Assembly (NCBI RefSeq): GCF_937616625.2
Contig: NC_065570.1
Span: 52,071,665 to 52,135,664, forward strand
Length of the DNA stretch: 64,000 nt
Reading direction: 5' to 3'
From: Mercurialis annua
Lineage: Eukaryota; Streptophyta; Magnoliopsida; Malpighiales; Euphorbiaceae
Position 1 is the first letter of the stretch. The number at the start of each line of letters is the position of its first letter. Made by a program: the position numbers and the translations under genes. This document shows positions 10,862 to 26,284 of the stretch, one piece after another. The notes below the pieces were generated by a model, which was given only the letters and a program-made list of their open reading frames with translations, had not been told where the DNA came from and did not search any database.

Positions 10862-12642
10862 CACATATCTCCAAACAACTGGTAGATTCCTAGAAAACAA
10901 ACCAGCAAAAACTTAATAATCCCACCAAATTCTGAAATTCTTCATTGAAAAAATACTTAAATTCATGCAACCTAATTTTTCATTCTTTGTGAACACATAA
11001 TGCTCCGAGCAGCTTGTGGAATTTTATAGCTTAAATTTTTATACGCCAATCTAAATATTAGGAGGACCTGGAAACAACAAACAACACTCATGCTCCAACA
11101 ACATCCAAAAGAAGAATTAAAGAATTGAACAAAGTAAACAAACCAAAAGATCATGGCTATGTGATAATGGATAATGATCAAAAATACCTTCAAAAGAAAT
11201 GAGACGGCCGTCATTGTCAAATACCATTCTGCTTGAGACAACTTTGACATTTTTAGAAGACATGTGAACTTTCTTCCTGACAATTGACATAGTAAAATGC
11301 ATAGACACCAGCTCACAAGAGGTTGGAACTATGAGCAAGCTATTCCCAGAAAGGCAATAACAAAAACTTACCTCCTCTATGATATTTACTGAAAATATGA
11401 GAACATGAATATCTCTCGCCTGAAAGATAAGAATAGAGGTTCAATATTATTGGGGTATCGAAAACATTTTCCTATTAAGTATAGTCTCTGGAAACAAAAG
11501 TTGAGGTTTTGGCAACCTTGAAAATTGAAATGAGCTCAAGATGTTGAACAGTAAACAAATAGACTTACCTCAAGAAATTCGAATAGCTCAACAACACCAT
11601 CCTCAAAAGGAACAGTGGACTATGTAAGAGACTCGCTAATTGCATCATATGTAAGGCCTTCCTCAAGAAGAAGACTATGGTTTTTCCCCCACCTGCCTTA
11701 TGCAAAAACAAATGAAAGAATCATAAAGCACACAACATAGCTACCTATATCTAATGGAATGTTAGTCTTGAGACACAAACCTTTACCGCTATGCTCGCCA
11801 AACTTCCTCTTTCTTATTATCCATTTGCTGAAATTGAGTCTTTTAATGTCCGCAGAAATTACGTTAATCATGATTACAAGCAACAGATGCAAAGCTGTTT
11901 ATAGACTAGAAGCCAAAAGCAGGATTATCCAATTGTGAGGCCTCTTGCTTCAGATTCTTTTTCAAGTCTTTATTTAAAAAAATCCAATTGAAAATGGATG
12001 CAGTAATCTGACCAAATCAAATTGAAAATGGATGCATTAATCTGACCATTAGCATTACAGGAGGTAACTGCTGCTCACGTTCATGAAATCCCATCATGAC
12101 ATTGTCTCCTCAGTTCAGTCTCTAGCTGCTGCTCACTTGAAGGATCATTTTGTTTTTCTTCCTTTGCCCAAGTTAAAAAGCATGCCTCTTTCACGACTCC
12201 TCTCGTTCCATTTCCAGTACTTGTCGTTGTTGTTCCTCCTTCCTCTTCTCAATAATTTATTTACGAGAAAGAAGTCGCTTATGTTCCGTATCCACAATCT
12301 CCCCTAATCCAGCTAAAATTACCACCTAATTTTGATGATTTCTTAAAGACAAATTTTTTTGCAAGATGATCTTGGATTTCATCTGATCCGAGATCCAAAA
12401 TACCAATTATATAAAACTCTTCACACGATCAACTGAGATATGATTTGGAAATTACTGTTGCTAAAACCATATTTATGAAGAAACTTAATTTTTTCATATT
12501 GCTCCACCATATAACGGAATCCTGGAAGGTCATATAACCATTAAACAAAAACAAGTAGAGACACAACACCCGATAACCAAAGGTCAAAAAAATAACTAAA
12601 CTTCAAAGTAGTAGATACAAGCAAACCCATTTTTCAATCTCC
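10862..12642 (-). pseudogene. Array unit 2: eIF3a plus 5'-nucleotidase fragments
   Basis: In minus-strand order: a short eIF3a piece (about 12083-12307), an unidentified piece (about 11930-12070), a nucleotidase piece LEEGLTYDAISESL-like (about 11575-11690), a block before DIIEEV (about 11370-11420) and KNVKVVSSRMVFDNDGRL (about 11185-11280). The same sequence also provides a 114-residue minus-strand open frame with no domain meaning. The transportin exons are absent, replaced by eIF3a. Confidence 0.55.
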
Positions 12643-15012
12643 CACATATCTCCAAACAGCTGGTATATTCCTAGAAAACAAAGCAGATAAAATTAATAAT
12701 CCTACCAAATTTTGAAATTCTTAATTGAAAGAATACTTAAATTCAGGCAAAATGATTTTTAAATCTTTGTGAACACATAATGCTCTGAGCAGCTTGTGGA
12801 ATTTGATAGCTTAAATTTTTATAGCCGATCTGATAAGATATTTACAACACAAACAACATGCATGATCCAACAACATCTAAAAGAAGAATTAAAGAATTGA
12901 AACAGAAACCAAAAGATCTTGGCTATGTGATAATGGATAATGATTCAAAAGTACCTTTAAAAGAAATGAGGCGCCCGTCATTATCAAATATCATTCTATT
13001 TAAGACAACTTTGAAATTTTTAAAAGACCTGCGAAGTTTCTGCCTGAGGACCTAACAATTGGCAAAGTAAAAATCACTAGAGGTTGGAAATATGAGCAAG
13101 CTATTCTCAGAAAGGCAATCTCAAAATCCTACCTCCTGTATGATATCTATTAAAAATATGAGAACATGAATGTCTCTCGCCTGAAAGATAAGAATAGAGG
13201 TTCAATGTTATTGGGGTCTCGGAAACATTTTCCTATCATTAAGTATAGTCTATGGAAACAAAAGTTTGAAAACTGAAATGAGCTTAATAACATAAAGATT
13301 TACCTCAAGAAATTCCAATAGCTCAAAAACACCATCCGTAAAAGTAATAGTGGACTTTGCAAGAGATTCGCTAGCTGCATTATACAAAAAAATGGAAGAA
13401 TTATAAAGGACATAATATAGCTACCTATATCTGATGGAATGTTAATCGTGAGGCACAAACCTTTACCGTTGTGCTCGCCAAACTTCCTCTTTCCTATGAT
13501 TCATTTGCTGAAATGGAGTCTTGTAATGTCTGCAGAAATTACGTTTATCATGATTACAAGCAACAGATGCAAAGCTGTTTGTAGACTAGAACGCAAAAGC
13601 AGGATTGAACTATGCACCCCAGCAGTGTTGCCTCTTACTTCAGATTCTTTTTCAAGTCTTTGTTTTTTTTTTAAATCCAATTGGAGTAGGATGCAGTAAT
13701 ATGAGCATTAGCATTACAGGAGATAAACTGAAAAATCAAAAATCAAAGAATTTTCAACTGTTTAGATATATGAGTTGCATGACAGAAATAAGACTAGAAG
13801 GCATGTGGGTAATTAACATAAAAAAGATAAGGGAAATTATGAACATGTTTATAGCCATGCAACACCTAACAAAGTTCATTGTGTAGCTCTTTGCTCCTTA
13901 TTTCCTATATGTATGTGATTAGTTGAAAGACATTTTAATTATAAATTCTAATGATAATTTAAAAACAAGCAAAGCCATGCTTAGATGCCAACTTGGAATA
14001 GCTTCACACTTGAATAAAAGTGAATTTAAAGCTCTCGAAGAATTTGATCGGGCCTGAAAGAATCCCAATTACTCGAGTTTAGTTATTGATACCCCTAATG
14101 ATGATTAATTCTGAAATCAAATTCATACCATTGTGCATAGGCCTTGGAAAGAATCCTCCGTTTCAATATCATCACGAATCCTGCCATTCAAACAGTTCCT
14201 GATGTGATGACTGGTGACACCATAGAAAGCAAGCATTTTGCAGTTACATAAATGGACCAATACTTACATAGACAAAGCAATACACCATGATTGTATGAAA
14301 TTCTCCATATGAGGTGATGCAATCTCAGGACAGAACCATGCAAGCCTCTCAAGTGTGATTGCACTATTTTCTATTAGTTATTTGTTGAGGTCCTATTTAG
14401 CAAATTATGTAATTAACTAATTATAAATTAAAAAACCAATTGCACATGCACTGCTGAACAACTATGCATGGGGTATATGAAACCACATGTAGTAGAAATA
14501 CTAATGACATAGACAATTACCTCTGGATGTTGAAGGAATTATACTAAACTTGTTATAAGAGTCGTAACAATTGGAAAATTTCTTGACGAACCTATAACTA
14601 TAAATAATTGATTTCAATAAATAAAAATAAATTCATAAGAGAATTCTTATAATTAAATCAGTATGTGTGTGTGTATAAAAGGAAAACAAATCTAGAGAAA
14701 ATAGAAAGCTCGGCACATACCTTGACTGCTAATACTCCAGTAGCCCAACAAGCACTGTTTGCAACAGACAGTTTTCTTGAGCTAGGTGTGCTATGTACTA
14801 TGATCAACTGACATATGATTTGGAAATTACTATTTCCAAAACCAGATTAAAAAAGAAACCTATTTTTTCATATTGCTCCACCATATAACGGAATCCTGGA
14901 AGGTCATAACCATTAAACAAAAACAAGTAGAGACACAACATCCAATAACCAAAGATAAAAAAAAAACTAGATCTCAAAGTAGTAGATACAAGCAAACCCA
15001 TATTTCAATCTC
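12643..15012 (-). pseudogene. Array unit 3: transportin-1 plus 5'-nucleotidase fragments
   Basis: Minus-strand order: SVANSACWATGVLAVKV (about 14722-14795), [19 protein letters not shown] (about 14270-14390), the RDD/GLCAMV exon (about 14126-14205), the SSLxFM exon (about 13990-14075), LCQVLHGYKQ-like (about 13850-13905), then nucleotidase pieces near 13312-13385, 13128-13182 and 12950-13052. The FTDGVFELLEF block is truncated. A (GT)n run lies at about 14663-14674, inside the intron after the first piece. Confidence 0.6.
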
Positions 15013-17429
15013 CCACATATCTCCAAATAGCTGGTAGATTCCTAGAAAACAAACCAGATAAAACTTAATAATCCTACCAAATTCAGAAATTCTTAATTGA
15101 AAGAATACTTAAATTTAAGCAACCTGATTTTTCAATCTTTGTGAAAACATAATCATCTGAGCAGCTTGTGGAATTTTGATAGCATTAATTTTTATACGCC
15201 GATCTGATAAGATTTTAGGAGGATCTAGAAATAACACAAACAACACTCATGATCCAACAACATGCAAAAGAAGAATTAAAGAATTGAAACAGAAACCAAA
15301 GGATCTTGGCTCTGTGATAATGGATAATTATTCAAATGTACCTTTAAAAGAAATGAGGCGTCTGTCATTGTCAAATACCATTCTATTTGAGATAACATTG
15401 ACATTTTTAAAAGACCTGCGAAGTTTCTGCCTAAGGACCTAACAATTGAAATAGTAAAAATCACAAGGGGTTGAAAATATGAGCAAGTTATTCCCATAAA
15501 GGCAATCTCAAAATCTTACCTCCTTCATGATATCTATTGAAAATATGAGAACAGGAATGTCTCTCGCCTGAAAGATAAGAGTAGAGGTTCAATGTTATTG
15601 GGGTGTCGGAAACATTTTCCTCTCATTAAGTATAGTCTATGGAAATAAAAGTTTGAAAACTGAAATGAGCTTAATATGTTGTTGAACAGTAACAAATAGA
15701 TTTACCTCAAGAAATTCCAATAGCTCAAAAACACCATCCGTAAAAGCAATAGTGGACTTTGCAAGAGACTCGCTAACTGCATTATACAAAAAAAAATGGA
15801 AGAATCATAAAGCACATAATATAGCTACCTATATCTAATGGATTGTTAATCGTGAGACACAAACCTTTACCGTTGTGCTCGCCAAACTTCCTCTTTCCTA
15901 TTATTCATTTGTTAAAATTGAGTCTTGTAATTTCTGCAGAAATTACGTTGATCATGATTACAAGCAACAGATGCAAAGCTGTTTATAGACTAGAACGCAA
16001 AAGCAGGATTGAACTATGCACCCCAGCAGTGTTACCTCTTACTTCATATTCTTTTTCAATTCTGTTTTTTTTTTTAAATCCAATTGGAATAGGATGCAGT
16101 AATCTGAGCATTAGCATTACACGAGATAAACTGAAAAATTAAAAAATCAAAAATCAAAGAATTTTCAGCTATTTAGATATACGAGTTGCATGACAGAAAT
16201 AAGACTAGAAGGCATGTGGGTAATTATCATTAAAAAGATATGTGAAATTACGAACCTGTTCATAGCCATACAAGACCTAACAAAGTCCATTGTGTAGCTC
16301 TTTGCTCCTTATTTCCTATATTTATGTGTTATGTTAGAAGGCATTTTAATTATAAATTCTAATCATAATTTAAAAACAAGCAAAGCCATGCTTACATGCC
16401 AACTTGGAATAGCTTCACACTTGAATAAAAGTGAATTTAAAGCTCTCGAAGAATTTGATCGTGCCTGAAAGAATCCCAATTACTCGAGTTTAGCTATTGA
16501 TACCCCTAATGAAGATTAATTCTGAAATCAAATTCATACCATTGTGCATAGGCCTTGGAAAGCATTCTCCGTTTCAATATCATCATGAATCCTGCCATTC
16601 AAACAGTTCCTGATGTGATGACTGATGACACCATAAAAAGCAAGCATTTTGCAGTTACATAAATGGACCAATACTTACATAGACAAAGCAATACACCATG
16701 ATTGTATGAAATTCTCCATATGAGGTGATGCAATCTCAGGACAGAACCATGCAAGCCTCTCAAGTGTGATTGCACTATTTTCTATTAGTTATTTGTTGAG
16801 GTCCTGTTTAGCAAATTATGTCATTATTAATTAAAAAACCAATTGCACATGCACTGCTGAACAACTATGCATGGGGTATATAAAACCACATGTAGTAGAA
16901 ATACTAATGACATAGACAATTACCTCTGGATGTTGAAGGAATTATACTAAACTTGTTATAAGAGTCGTAACAATTGAAAAATTTCTTGACGAACCTATAA
17001 TTATAAATAATTGATTTCAATAAATAAAAATAAATTCATAAGAGAATTCTTATAATTAAATCAGTATGTGTGCGTGTGTGTGTTTGTGTGTATAAAAGAA
17101 AAACAAATCTAGAGAAAATAGAAAGCTCGGCACATACCTTGACTGCTAATACTCCAGTAGCCCAACAAGCACTGTTTGCAACAGACAGTTTTCTTGAGCT
17201 AGGTGTGCTATGTACTATGATCAACTGACATATGATTTGGAAATTACTATTTCCAAAACCAGATTTAAAAAGAAACCTATTTTTTCATATTGCTCCACCA
17301 TATAACGGAATCCTGGAAGGTCATAACCATTAAACAAAAACAAGTAGAGACACAACATCCAATAACCAAAGATAAAAAAAAAAACAAGATCTCAAAGTAG
17401 TAGATACAAGCAAACCATATTTCAATCTC
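15013..17429 (-). pseudogene. Array unit 4: transportin-1 plus 5'-nucleotidase fragments
   Basis: The same content and order as unit 3 and visibly almost identical to it over 2.4 kb. Transportin pieces lie at about 17128-17206, 16680-16800, 16530-16610, 16386-16470 and 16255-16320. Nucleotidase pieces lie at about 15705-15785, 15520-15570 and 15345-15445. The TG run at 17063-17090 is longer than in unit 3. The close match to its neighbours points to recent tandem duplication or gene conversion. Confidence 0.6.
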
Positions 17430-19773
17430 CCACATATCTCCAAATAGCTGGTAGATTCCTAGAAAACAAACCAGATAAAACTTAATAATCCTACTAAATT
17501 CTGAAATTCTTAATTGAAAGAATACTTAAATTTAAGCAACCTGATTTTTCAATCTTTGTGAAAACATAATCATCTGAGCAGCTTGTAAAATTTTGATAGC
17601 ATTAATTTTTATACGCCGATCTGATAAGATTTTAGGAGGATCTAGAAATAACACAAACAACACTCATGATCCAACAACATGCAAAAGAAGAATTAAAGAA
17701 TTGAAACAGAAACCAAAGGATCTTGGCTCTGTGATAATGGATAATTATTCAAAAGTACCTTTAAAAGAAATGAGGCGTCTGTCATTGTCAAATACCATTC
17801 TATTTGAGATAACATTGACATTTTTAAAAGACCTGCGAAGTTTCTGCCTAAGGACCTAACAATTGAAATAGTAAAAATCACAAGAGGTTGAAAATATGAG
17901 CAAGTTATTCCCATAAAGGCAATCTCAAAATCATAGAGGATCAATGTTATTGGGGTGTCGGAAACATTATCCTCTCATTAAGTATAGTCTATGGAAACAA
18001 AAGTTTGAAAACTGAAATGAGCTTAATATATTGTTGAACAGTAACAAATAGATTTACCTCAAGAAATTCCAATAGCTCAAAAACACCATCCGTAAAAGCA
18101 ATAGTGGACTTTGCAAGAGACTCGCTAACTGCATTATACAAAAAAATGGAAGAATCATAAAGCACATAATATAGCTACCTATATCTAATGGAATGTTAAT
18201 CGCGAGACACAAACCTTCATCGTTGTGCTCGCCAAACTTCCTCTTTCCTATTATTCATTTGCTGAAAATGAGTCTTGTAATGTCTGCAGAAATTACGTTG
18301 ATCATGATTACAAGCAACAGATGCAAAGCTGTTTATAGACTAGAACGCAAAAGCAAGATTGAACTATGCACCCCAGTAGTGTTACCTCTTACTTCAGATT
18401 CTTTTTCAAGTCTGTTTTTTTTTTAAATCCAATTGGAACAGGATGCAGTAATCAGAGCATTAGCATTACACGAGATAAACTGAAAAATCAAAAAAAATCA
18501 AAAATCAAAGAATTTTCAGCTATTTAGATATATGAGTTGCATGACAGAAATAAGACTAGAAGGCATGTGGGTAATTATCATTGAAAAGATAAGTGAAATT
18601 ACGAACCTGTTTATAGCCATACAAGACCTAACAAAGTCCATTGTGTAGCTCTTTGCTCCTTATTTCCTATATTTATGTGTTATGTTAGAAGACATTTTAA
18701 TTATAAATTCTAATCATAATTTAAAAATAAGCAAAACCATGCTTACATGCCAACTTGGAATAGCTTCACACTTGAATAAAAGTGAATTTAAAGCTCTCGA
18801 AGAATTTGATCGTGCCTGAAAGAATCAAGATTACTCGAGTTTAGCTATTGATACCCCTAATGATGATTAATTCTGAAATCAAATTCATACCATTGTGCAT
18901 AGGCCTTGGAAAGAATCCTCCGTTTCAATATCATCACGAATCCTGCCATTCAAACAGTTCCTGATGTGATGACTGGTGACACCATAGAAAGCAAGCATTT
19001 TGCAGTTACATAAATGGACCAATACTTACATAGACAAAGCAATACACCATGATTGTATGAAATTCTCCATATGAGGTGATGCAATCTCAGGACAGAACCA
19101 TGCAAGCCTCTCAAGTGTGATTGCACTATTTTCTATTAGTTATTTGTTGAGGTCTTGTTTAGCAAATTATGTCATTATAAATTAAAAAACCAATTGCACA
19201 TGCACTGCTAAACAACTATGCATGGTGTATATAAAACCACATGTAGTAGAAATACTAATGACATAGACAATTACCTCTGGATGTTGAAGGAATTATACTA
19301 AACTTGTTATAAGAGTCGTAATAATTGGAAAATTTCTTGACGAACCTATAATTATAAATAATTGATTTCAATAAATAAAAATAAATTCGTATGAGAATTC
19401 TTATAATTAAATCAGTATGTGTGTGTGTGTGTATAAAAGAAAAACAAATCTAGAGAAAATAGAAAGCTCAGCACATACCCTGAATGCTAATACTCCAGTA
19501 GCCCAACAAGCACTGTTTGCAACAGACAGTTTTCTTGAGCTTAGGTGTGCTATGTACTATGATCAACTGACATATGATTTGGAAATTACTGTTTCTAAAA
19601 CCAGATTTAAAAAGAAACATATTTTTTCATATTGCTCCACCATATAACGGAATCCTGGAAGGTCATATAACCATTAAACAAAAACAAGTAGAGACACAAC
19701 ACCCAATAACCAAAGATAAAAAAAAAACTAGATCTAAAAGTAGTAGATACAAGCAAACCCATATATCAATCTC
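17430..19773 (-). pseudogene. Array unit 5: transportin-1 plus 5'-nucleotidase fragments
   Basis: Transportin pieces at about 19478-19550, 19027-19150, 18884-18970, 18732-18815 and 18605-18665; nucleotidase pieces at about 18055-18135 and 17755-17855. Relative to units 3 and 4 it lacks the block before DIIEEV: the sequence jumps near 17935 from the KNVKVV-side intron straight to a sequence that lies further on in the other units. Otherwise it is nearly identical to unit 4. Confidence 0.6.
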
Positions 19774-21709
19774 CCACATATCTCCAAATAGCTGGTAGAT
19801 TCCTAGAAAACAAACCAGATAAAACTTAATAATCCCACCAAATTCTGAAATTCTTAATTGAAAGAATACTTAAATTCAAGCAACCTGATTTTTCAATCTT
19901 TGTGAAAACATAATCATCTGAGCAGCTTGTGGAATTTTGATAGCATTAATTTTTATAACAATCTGATTAGGAGGATCTGGAAATAAAACAAACAACACTC
20001 ATGATCCAACAACATCAAAAAGAAGAATTAAAGAATTGAAATAGAAAACAAAAGATCTTGGCTCTGTGATAATGGATAATGATTCAAAAGTACCTTTAAA
20101 AGAAATGAGGTGCCTGTCATTGTCAAATACCATTCTATTTGAGATAACTTTGACATTTTTAAAAGACCTGCGAAGTTTCTGCCTGAGGACCTAACAATTG
20201 ACATAGTAAAAATCACAAGAGGTTGAAAATATGAGCAAGCTATTCCCATAAAGGCAATCTCAAAATCTTACCTCCTCTATGATATCTACTGAAAATATGA
20301 GAACAGGAATGTCTCTCACCTTAAAGATAAGAATAGAGGTTCAATGTTATTGGGGTCTCAGAAACATTTTCCTCTCATTAAGTATAGTTTATGGAAACAA
20401 AAGTTTGAAATCTGAAATGAGCTTAATATGTTGAATAGTAACAAATAGATTTACCTCAAGAAATTTTCAATAGCTCAAACACACCATCCGTAAAAGCAAT
20501 AGTGGACTTTGCAAGAGACTCGCTAATTGCATCATATGTAAGGCCTCCCTCAAGAAGAAGATTATGGGTTTTCCCCCACCTCCCTTATATACATAAAAAA
20601 TGAAAGAATCATAAAGCACACAACATAGCTACCTGTATCTAATAGAATGTTAATCATGAGACACAAACCTTTACCGCTGTACTCGCCAAACTTCCTCGTT
20701 CCTATTATTCATTTGCTAAAATTGAGTCTTGCAATGTCTGCAGAAATTACGTTTATCATGACTACAAGCAACAGATGCAAAACTATTTGTAGACTAGAAC
20801 CCAAAAGCAGGATTAACTATGCACCCCCAATTTTGATGCCTCTTGCTTCAGATTCTTTTTCAAGTCTTTATTTTAAAAAAATATCTAATTGAAACTGGAT
20901 GTAGTAATCTGACCATTAAACATTACAGGAGGTAGCCGCTGCTCAGGTTTATGAAATCCCATCATGGTGTTGTCTCCTCAGTTCAGTCTCTAGCTGTTGC
21001 TAACATTCATGAAGGACCATCTCTTCCACTAATCGTTGTTAAAAGGCAGCTTTCATCAGTGAAGCTCCCTCTTTTGTTTTGGCTCTTCTCGCTTACCTCT
21101 TCTCTCATCTAGCAATGCCTGTGATATTTATTTCTCTCTCTGCTCTATTTCTTGAAGGATCATTTGGTTTTTCTTCCTCTGCTCAAGTTCAAAAGCATGC
21201 CTCTTCTGCTCCGCCTCTTTTCTTCTGTTGCTACAGCCTCCTTGATGAGTCCTCTCATTCCATTTCCAGTAGTTGGCGTTGTTGTTCTACCTTCAACTTC
21301 TCAATAATTGATTTAAGAGCAAGAAGTCCCTTATGTACCTTATCCACAATCTCCCTTAATCCAGGTAAATATCACCTAATTTTGATGATTTCTTTATTGG
21401 AGGATATATCATGATCTTTGCTTTATTGAAGACGGTGCAAGATGATCTCGGATTTCATCCGATTCAATATCCAAAGTACCAATTATATGGCATTCTTCAC
21501 ATGATCAACTAAGATATGATTTGGAAAATACTGTTTGTAAAACCAAATTTAAGAAGAAACCTACTTTTTTCATATTGCTCCACAATCTAACAAAATCCTG
21601 GAAGGTCATATAACCATAAGTAGATACACAACACCCAATAACCAAAAATCAAAAAAATAACTAAATCTCTAAATAGTAGATACAAGCAAACCCATTTTTC
21701 AATCTCCCA
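19774..21709 (-). pseudogene. Array unit 6: eIF3a plus 5'-nucleotidase fragments
   Basis: Here the transportin exons are replaced by an eIF3a fragment (about 20935-21370) reading LREIVDKVHKGLLALKSIIE, then KRHAFELEQ-like and QALLDERRGKREE pieces with stops and shifts. Nucleotidase pieces follow at about 20456-20580 (with GKTHNLLLEGGLTYDAI), 20268-20320 and 20090-20190. The GLTYDAI block is better preserved here than in units 3-5. Confidence 0.6.
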
Positions 21710-23975
<2,266 letters not shown>

Positions 23976-25059
23976 GATATACGTATATTAGGTAAATCTA
24001 CAACCAACTAAATAAAAAGAAAACCATGAAAACAGGTTTACTAACTAGTTGCTTGGCTGTAACATCAAGAAATTCGGGCAATCGAGGGCGCAAATGTACA
24101 CACACAACTGAGGAAGTATAAAGATATTCAAATAAAAAATCAAAAACTATTCAGCTGTTTAGATATGAAATCTAAGACTAATCATTCACCAATCTCACAA
24201 AAAATGCTCAAAACTTACATGAAAATTGTACCAACAATCAAGGGCAATACCTACCTAGAACCCAATCAAATCAAACTACAAACCCAAAAAACTCAAAGCT
24301 CATAAAAAGATTCTTAGAATAACTGAAAATTCACAAACATGTAGCTAAAAAATAAAAAACACAACTAGGCACACAAACCCATTTAAAAGAGAAAAACAAA
24401 GCAAAAATTACTCACACAAATACACTCACAAAGAAGACACCTACAAACTAAAAGACAGACAAACACTAAGGCAAAAAATACACAAATCCACAAACACTAA
24501 GACACAAAAATACAAAATCGTTCACACCCAAAATTACACAAAATCACAAAGGAAAGGACACAAAACCACATACACAAAACCTAGAACCCAAATCAAATCA
24601 AGCCGCAAAGCACACAAAAAATTCTCAGAGAAACTAAAAATTCACAAACACATGTAGAAAAAAACAAAATCACGACTAGCCAGACAAATCCACTCACAAG
24701 AGAAACACAAAAACAAAAATTACTAACACGAACACAATCGCACTCAAAATCACAAACACTGATTTTGCACAAAATCACAAATATTACTGACCTAAAGAAA
24801 GACACTCACAAAATCACAAACACTGAAACACAAAATACACCGAGAGAGATATAGACAAATATAAACACACATATAAAGAACATAGAAGCACTAACACGGG
24901 TATAAACGAACACAAACACGGAGAGAAACAGAGAACTAAAGAACTCAGAGAGAAAACAAAATCAAAATACAAAAACAGAGCAAACAAACACAGATATATA
25001 GAAGAATCCATAAATATGAGCACAGAACCAGAGAAACGCGAACAATCAGAGAGAAAACA
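23976..25059 (-). other. CT/TG-rich leader-like segment upstream of the array
   Basis: Read on the minus strand this kilobase is rich in TTTGTG, CTCTCTG and TTTTGTG with no long frame of normal composition. Plant 5' leaders and first introns often look like this. It connects the TATA-bearing segment at 25.14 kb to the first transportin fragment. The two minus-strand frames here (24593-24805 and 24814-25023) are Phe/Leu/Cys/Val-rich products of the CT bias and not credible proteins. Confidence 0.45.
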
Positions 25060-25139
25060 AAATTAAAATAGAAAGAAAACAGAGACAGAGATAGAGAAAA
25101 TAAATGAAATGAAATGGCGGGCAAAGAGAAAAATAATGG

Positions 25140-25290
25140 TGGCGGGTTCGGTTCGGCTTATTTATAATCGTATACTAAAATCCTAATAAGAACTGGTTTT
25201 GGTTTGGATGTAACGGCTCTCTATAATTCCCAAACCATTTGGGAATCAAATTGCAACGTGGCGTATCCTTTCCGAAACAGAAAATAAATG
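25140..25290 (-). promoter_or_regulatory. Candidate promoter facing the gene-fragment array
   Basis: On the minus strand there is a TATA-like TTATAAATAAGCC (about 25157-25170) followed about 40 bases on by a CT-rich leader. Upstream lie an ACGTG core (CAACGTGGCG, near 25255) and the dyad CCCAAA-CCAT-TTTGGG-like (near 25230). These are only motif resemblances, but the orientation fits transcription into the array. Confidence 0.35.
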
Positions 25291-25385
25291 ACAGCTGTTG
25301 ATTTTTTTAACCGAACAGTAAATAAATTTTAATTTTTTAACCCGCTCTTCTATAGTAGCCTTCAATTTTGATTTTGGTTTACAAC

Positions 25386-25455
25386 TATTTTGTTTTAGAT
25401 CCATTTAGGAATATAACTCATTATTTTGTTTTAGATCCATTTAGGAATATAACTC
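25386..25455. repeat. Two tandem copies of a 36-base unit
   Basis: The unit containing TTTTAGATCCATTTAGGA is repeated head to tail. The corresponding part of copy B does not show this duplication. Confidence 0.85.
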
Positions 25456-25668
25456 CCACGTGGCGTATTTTTATTTTATTTTTCAAAAATAGCTTATTCT
25501 AATTGTTAGCGGGAGTTAGCGGAGTTAATGTTAGACATTTTTTAAATAGACACACTGCCCATAACCTAACTAAAAATGAGCCAATCCATTTTTTATTTCT
25601 ATATTGTTCTTTTTTTCATTTAAGAATTTCACTACATATTAATATAACCTCATAAAATAGGGGTGATG

Positions 25669-26284
25669 CTATCCAAGTGAAATCTATCCGGATAAAATGC
25701 TCTTTTTATTTATTTGATTATTTAACTGAAAATTATTACTAGTTTAACCTTTTATAATTTTGTTATTACTACCATTAATTTTTTAAAATTTTATTCACCT
25801 TAATATTTACTTTCAGTATTTTACATTTCTCAACAATTTATCTTTACTCTAACTAATTTTTATCTCTATTTATCTTCATTTACATGAAATCTTAATTGTC
25901 TGTAAATGAAATTTATATTATTACAAAAGCAAAATTTTAGTTACAAATCAAATGAAAGTTACCACGAAAAGAACAATTTTTATTGCTAAAGTATACAAAC
26001 AAGAGACATTAAAAGTTCCTTAATTATTTTATTATACTAGCATCAGACTTATACGGTGCACGATATTTATTTTTATTTGATTTATGATAATATATCTATA
26101 CAAATTTTATTATAGAACAGTTTTCCTTACACGTTTAATATCTTTGAAATAATTTTATTACTATTACTTAAATATGTATGTGACAATTTTTCATATAATA
26201 AATAATTAATGTTATTTTCATATTTATTTTTACCAAATTTTATTGAGCAAATTTTCTACAGTATCTTATTTTTAAACCTATTTA
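25669..26284. other. AT-rich intergenic DNA, nothing recognised
   Basis: Strongly AT-rich, with no convincing frame or repeat boundaries. Confidence 0.4.

Larger units (their letters stand above)
25060..25668 (-). repeat. Duplicated promoter-like segment, copy A
   Basis: Shares most of its sequence with 27440-29062, including ATGAAATGAAATGGCGGG, CCCAAACCATTTGGGAAT, CAACGTGGCGTATC and CCTAACTAAAAATGAGCC. Copy A lacks the two transposon insertions of copy B and so shows the empty sites. Confidence 0.8.

Noticed and set aside
15176..15442. Recurring plus-strand frames in the array (also 17593-17859, 12858-13055, 13439-13699, 15843-16142, 22548-22886)
   Set aside because: They are antisense to the nucleotidase fragments and their flanks. 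They recur only because the units are tandem copies, and they match no family.
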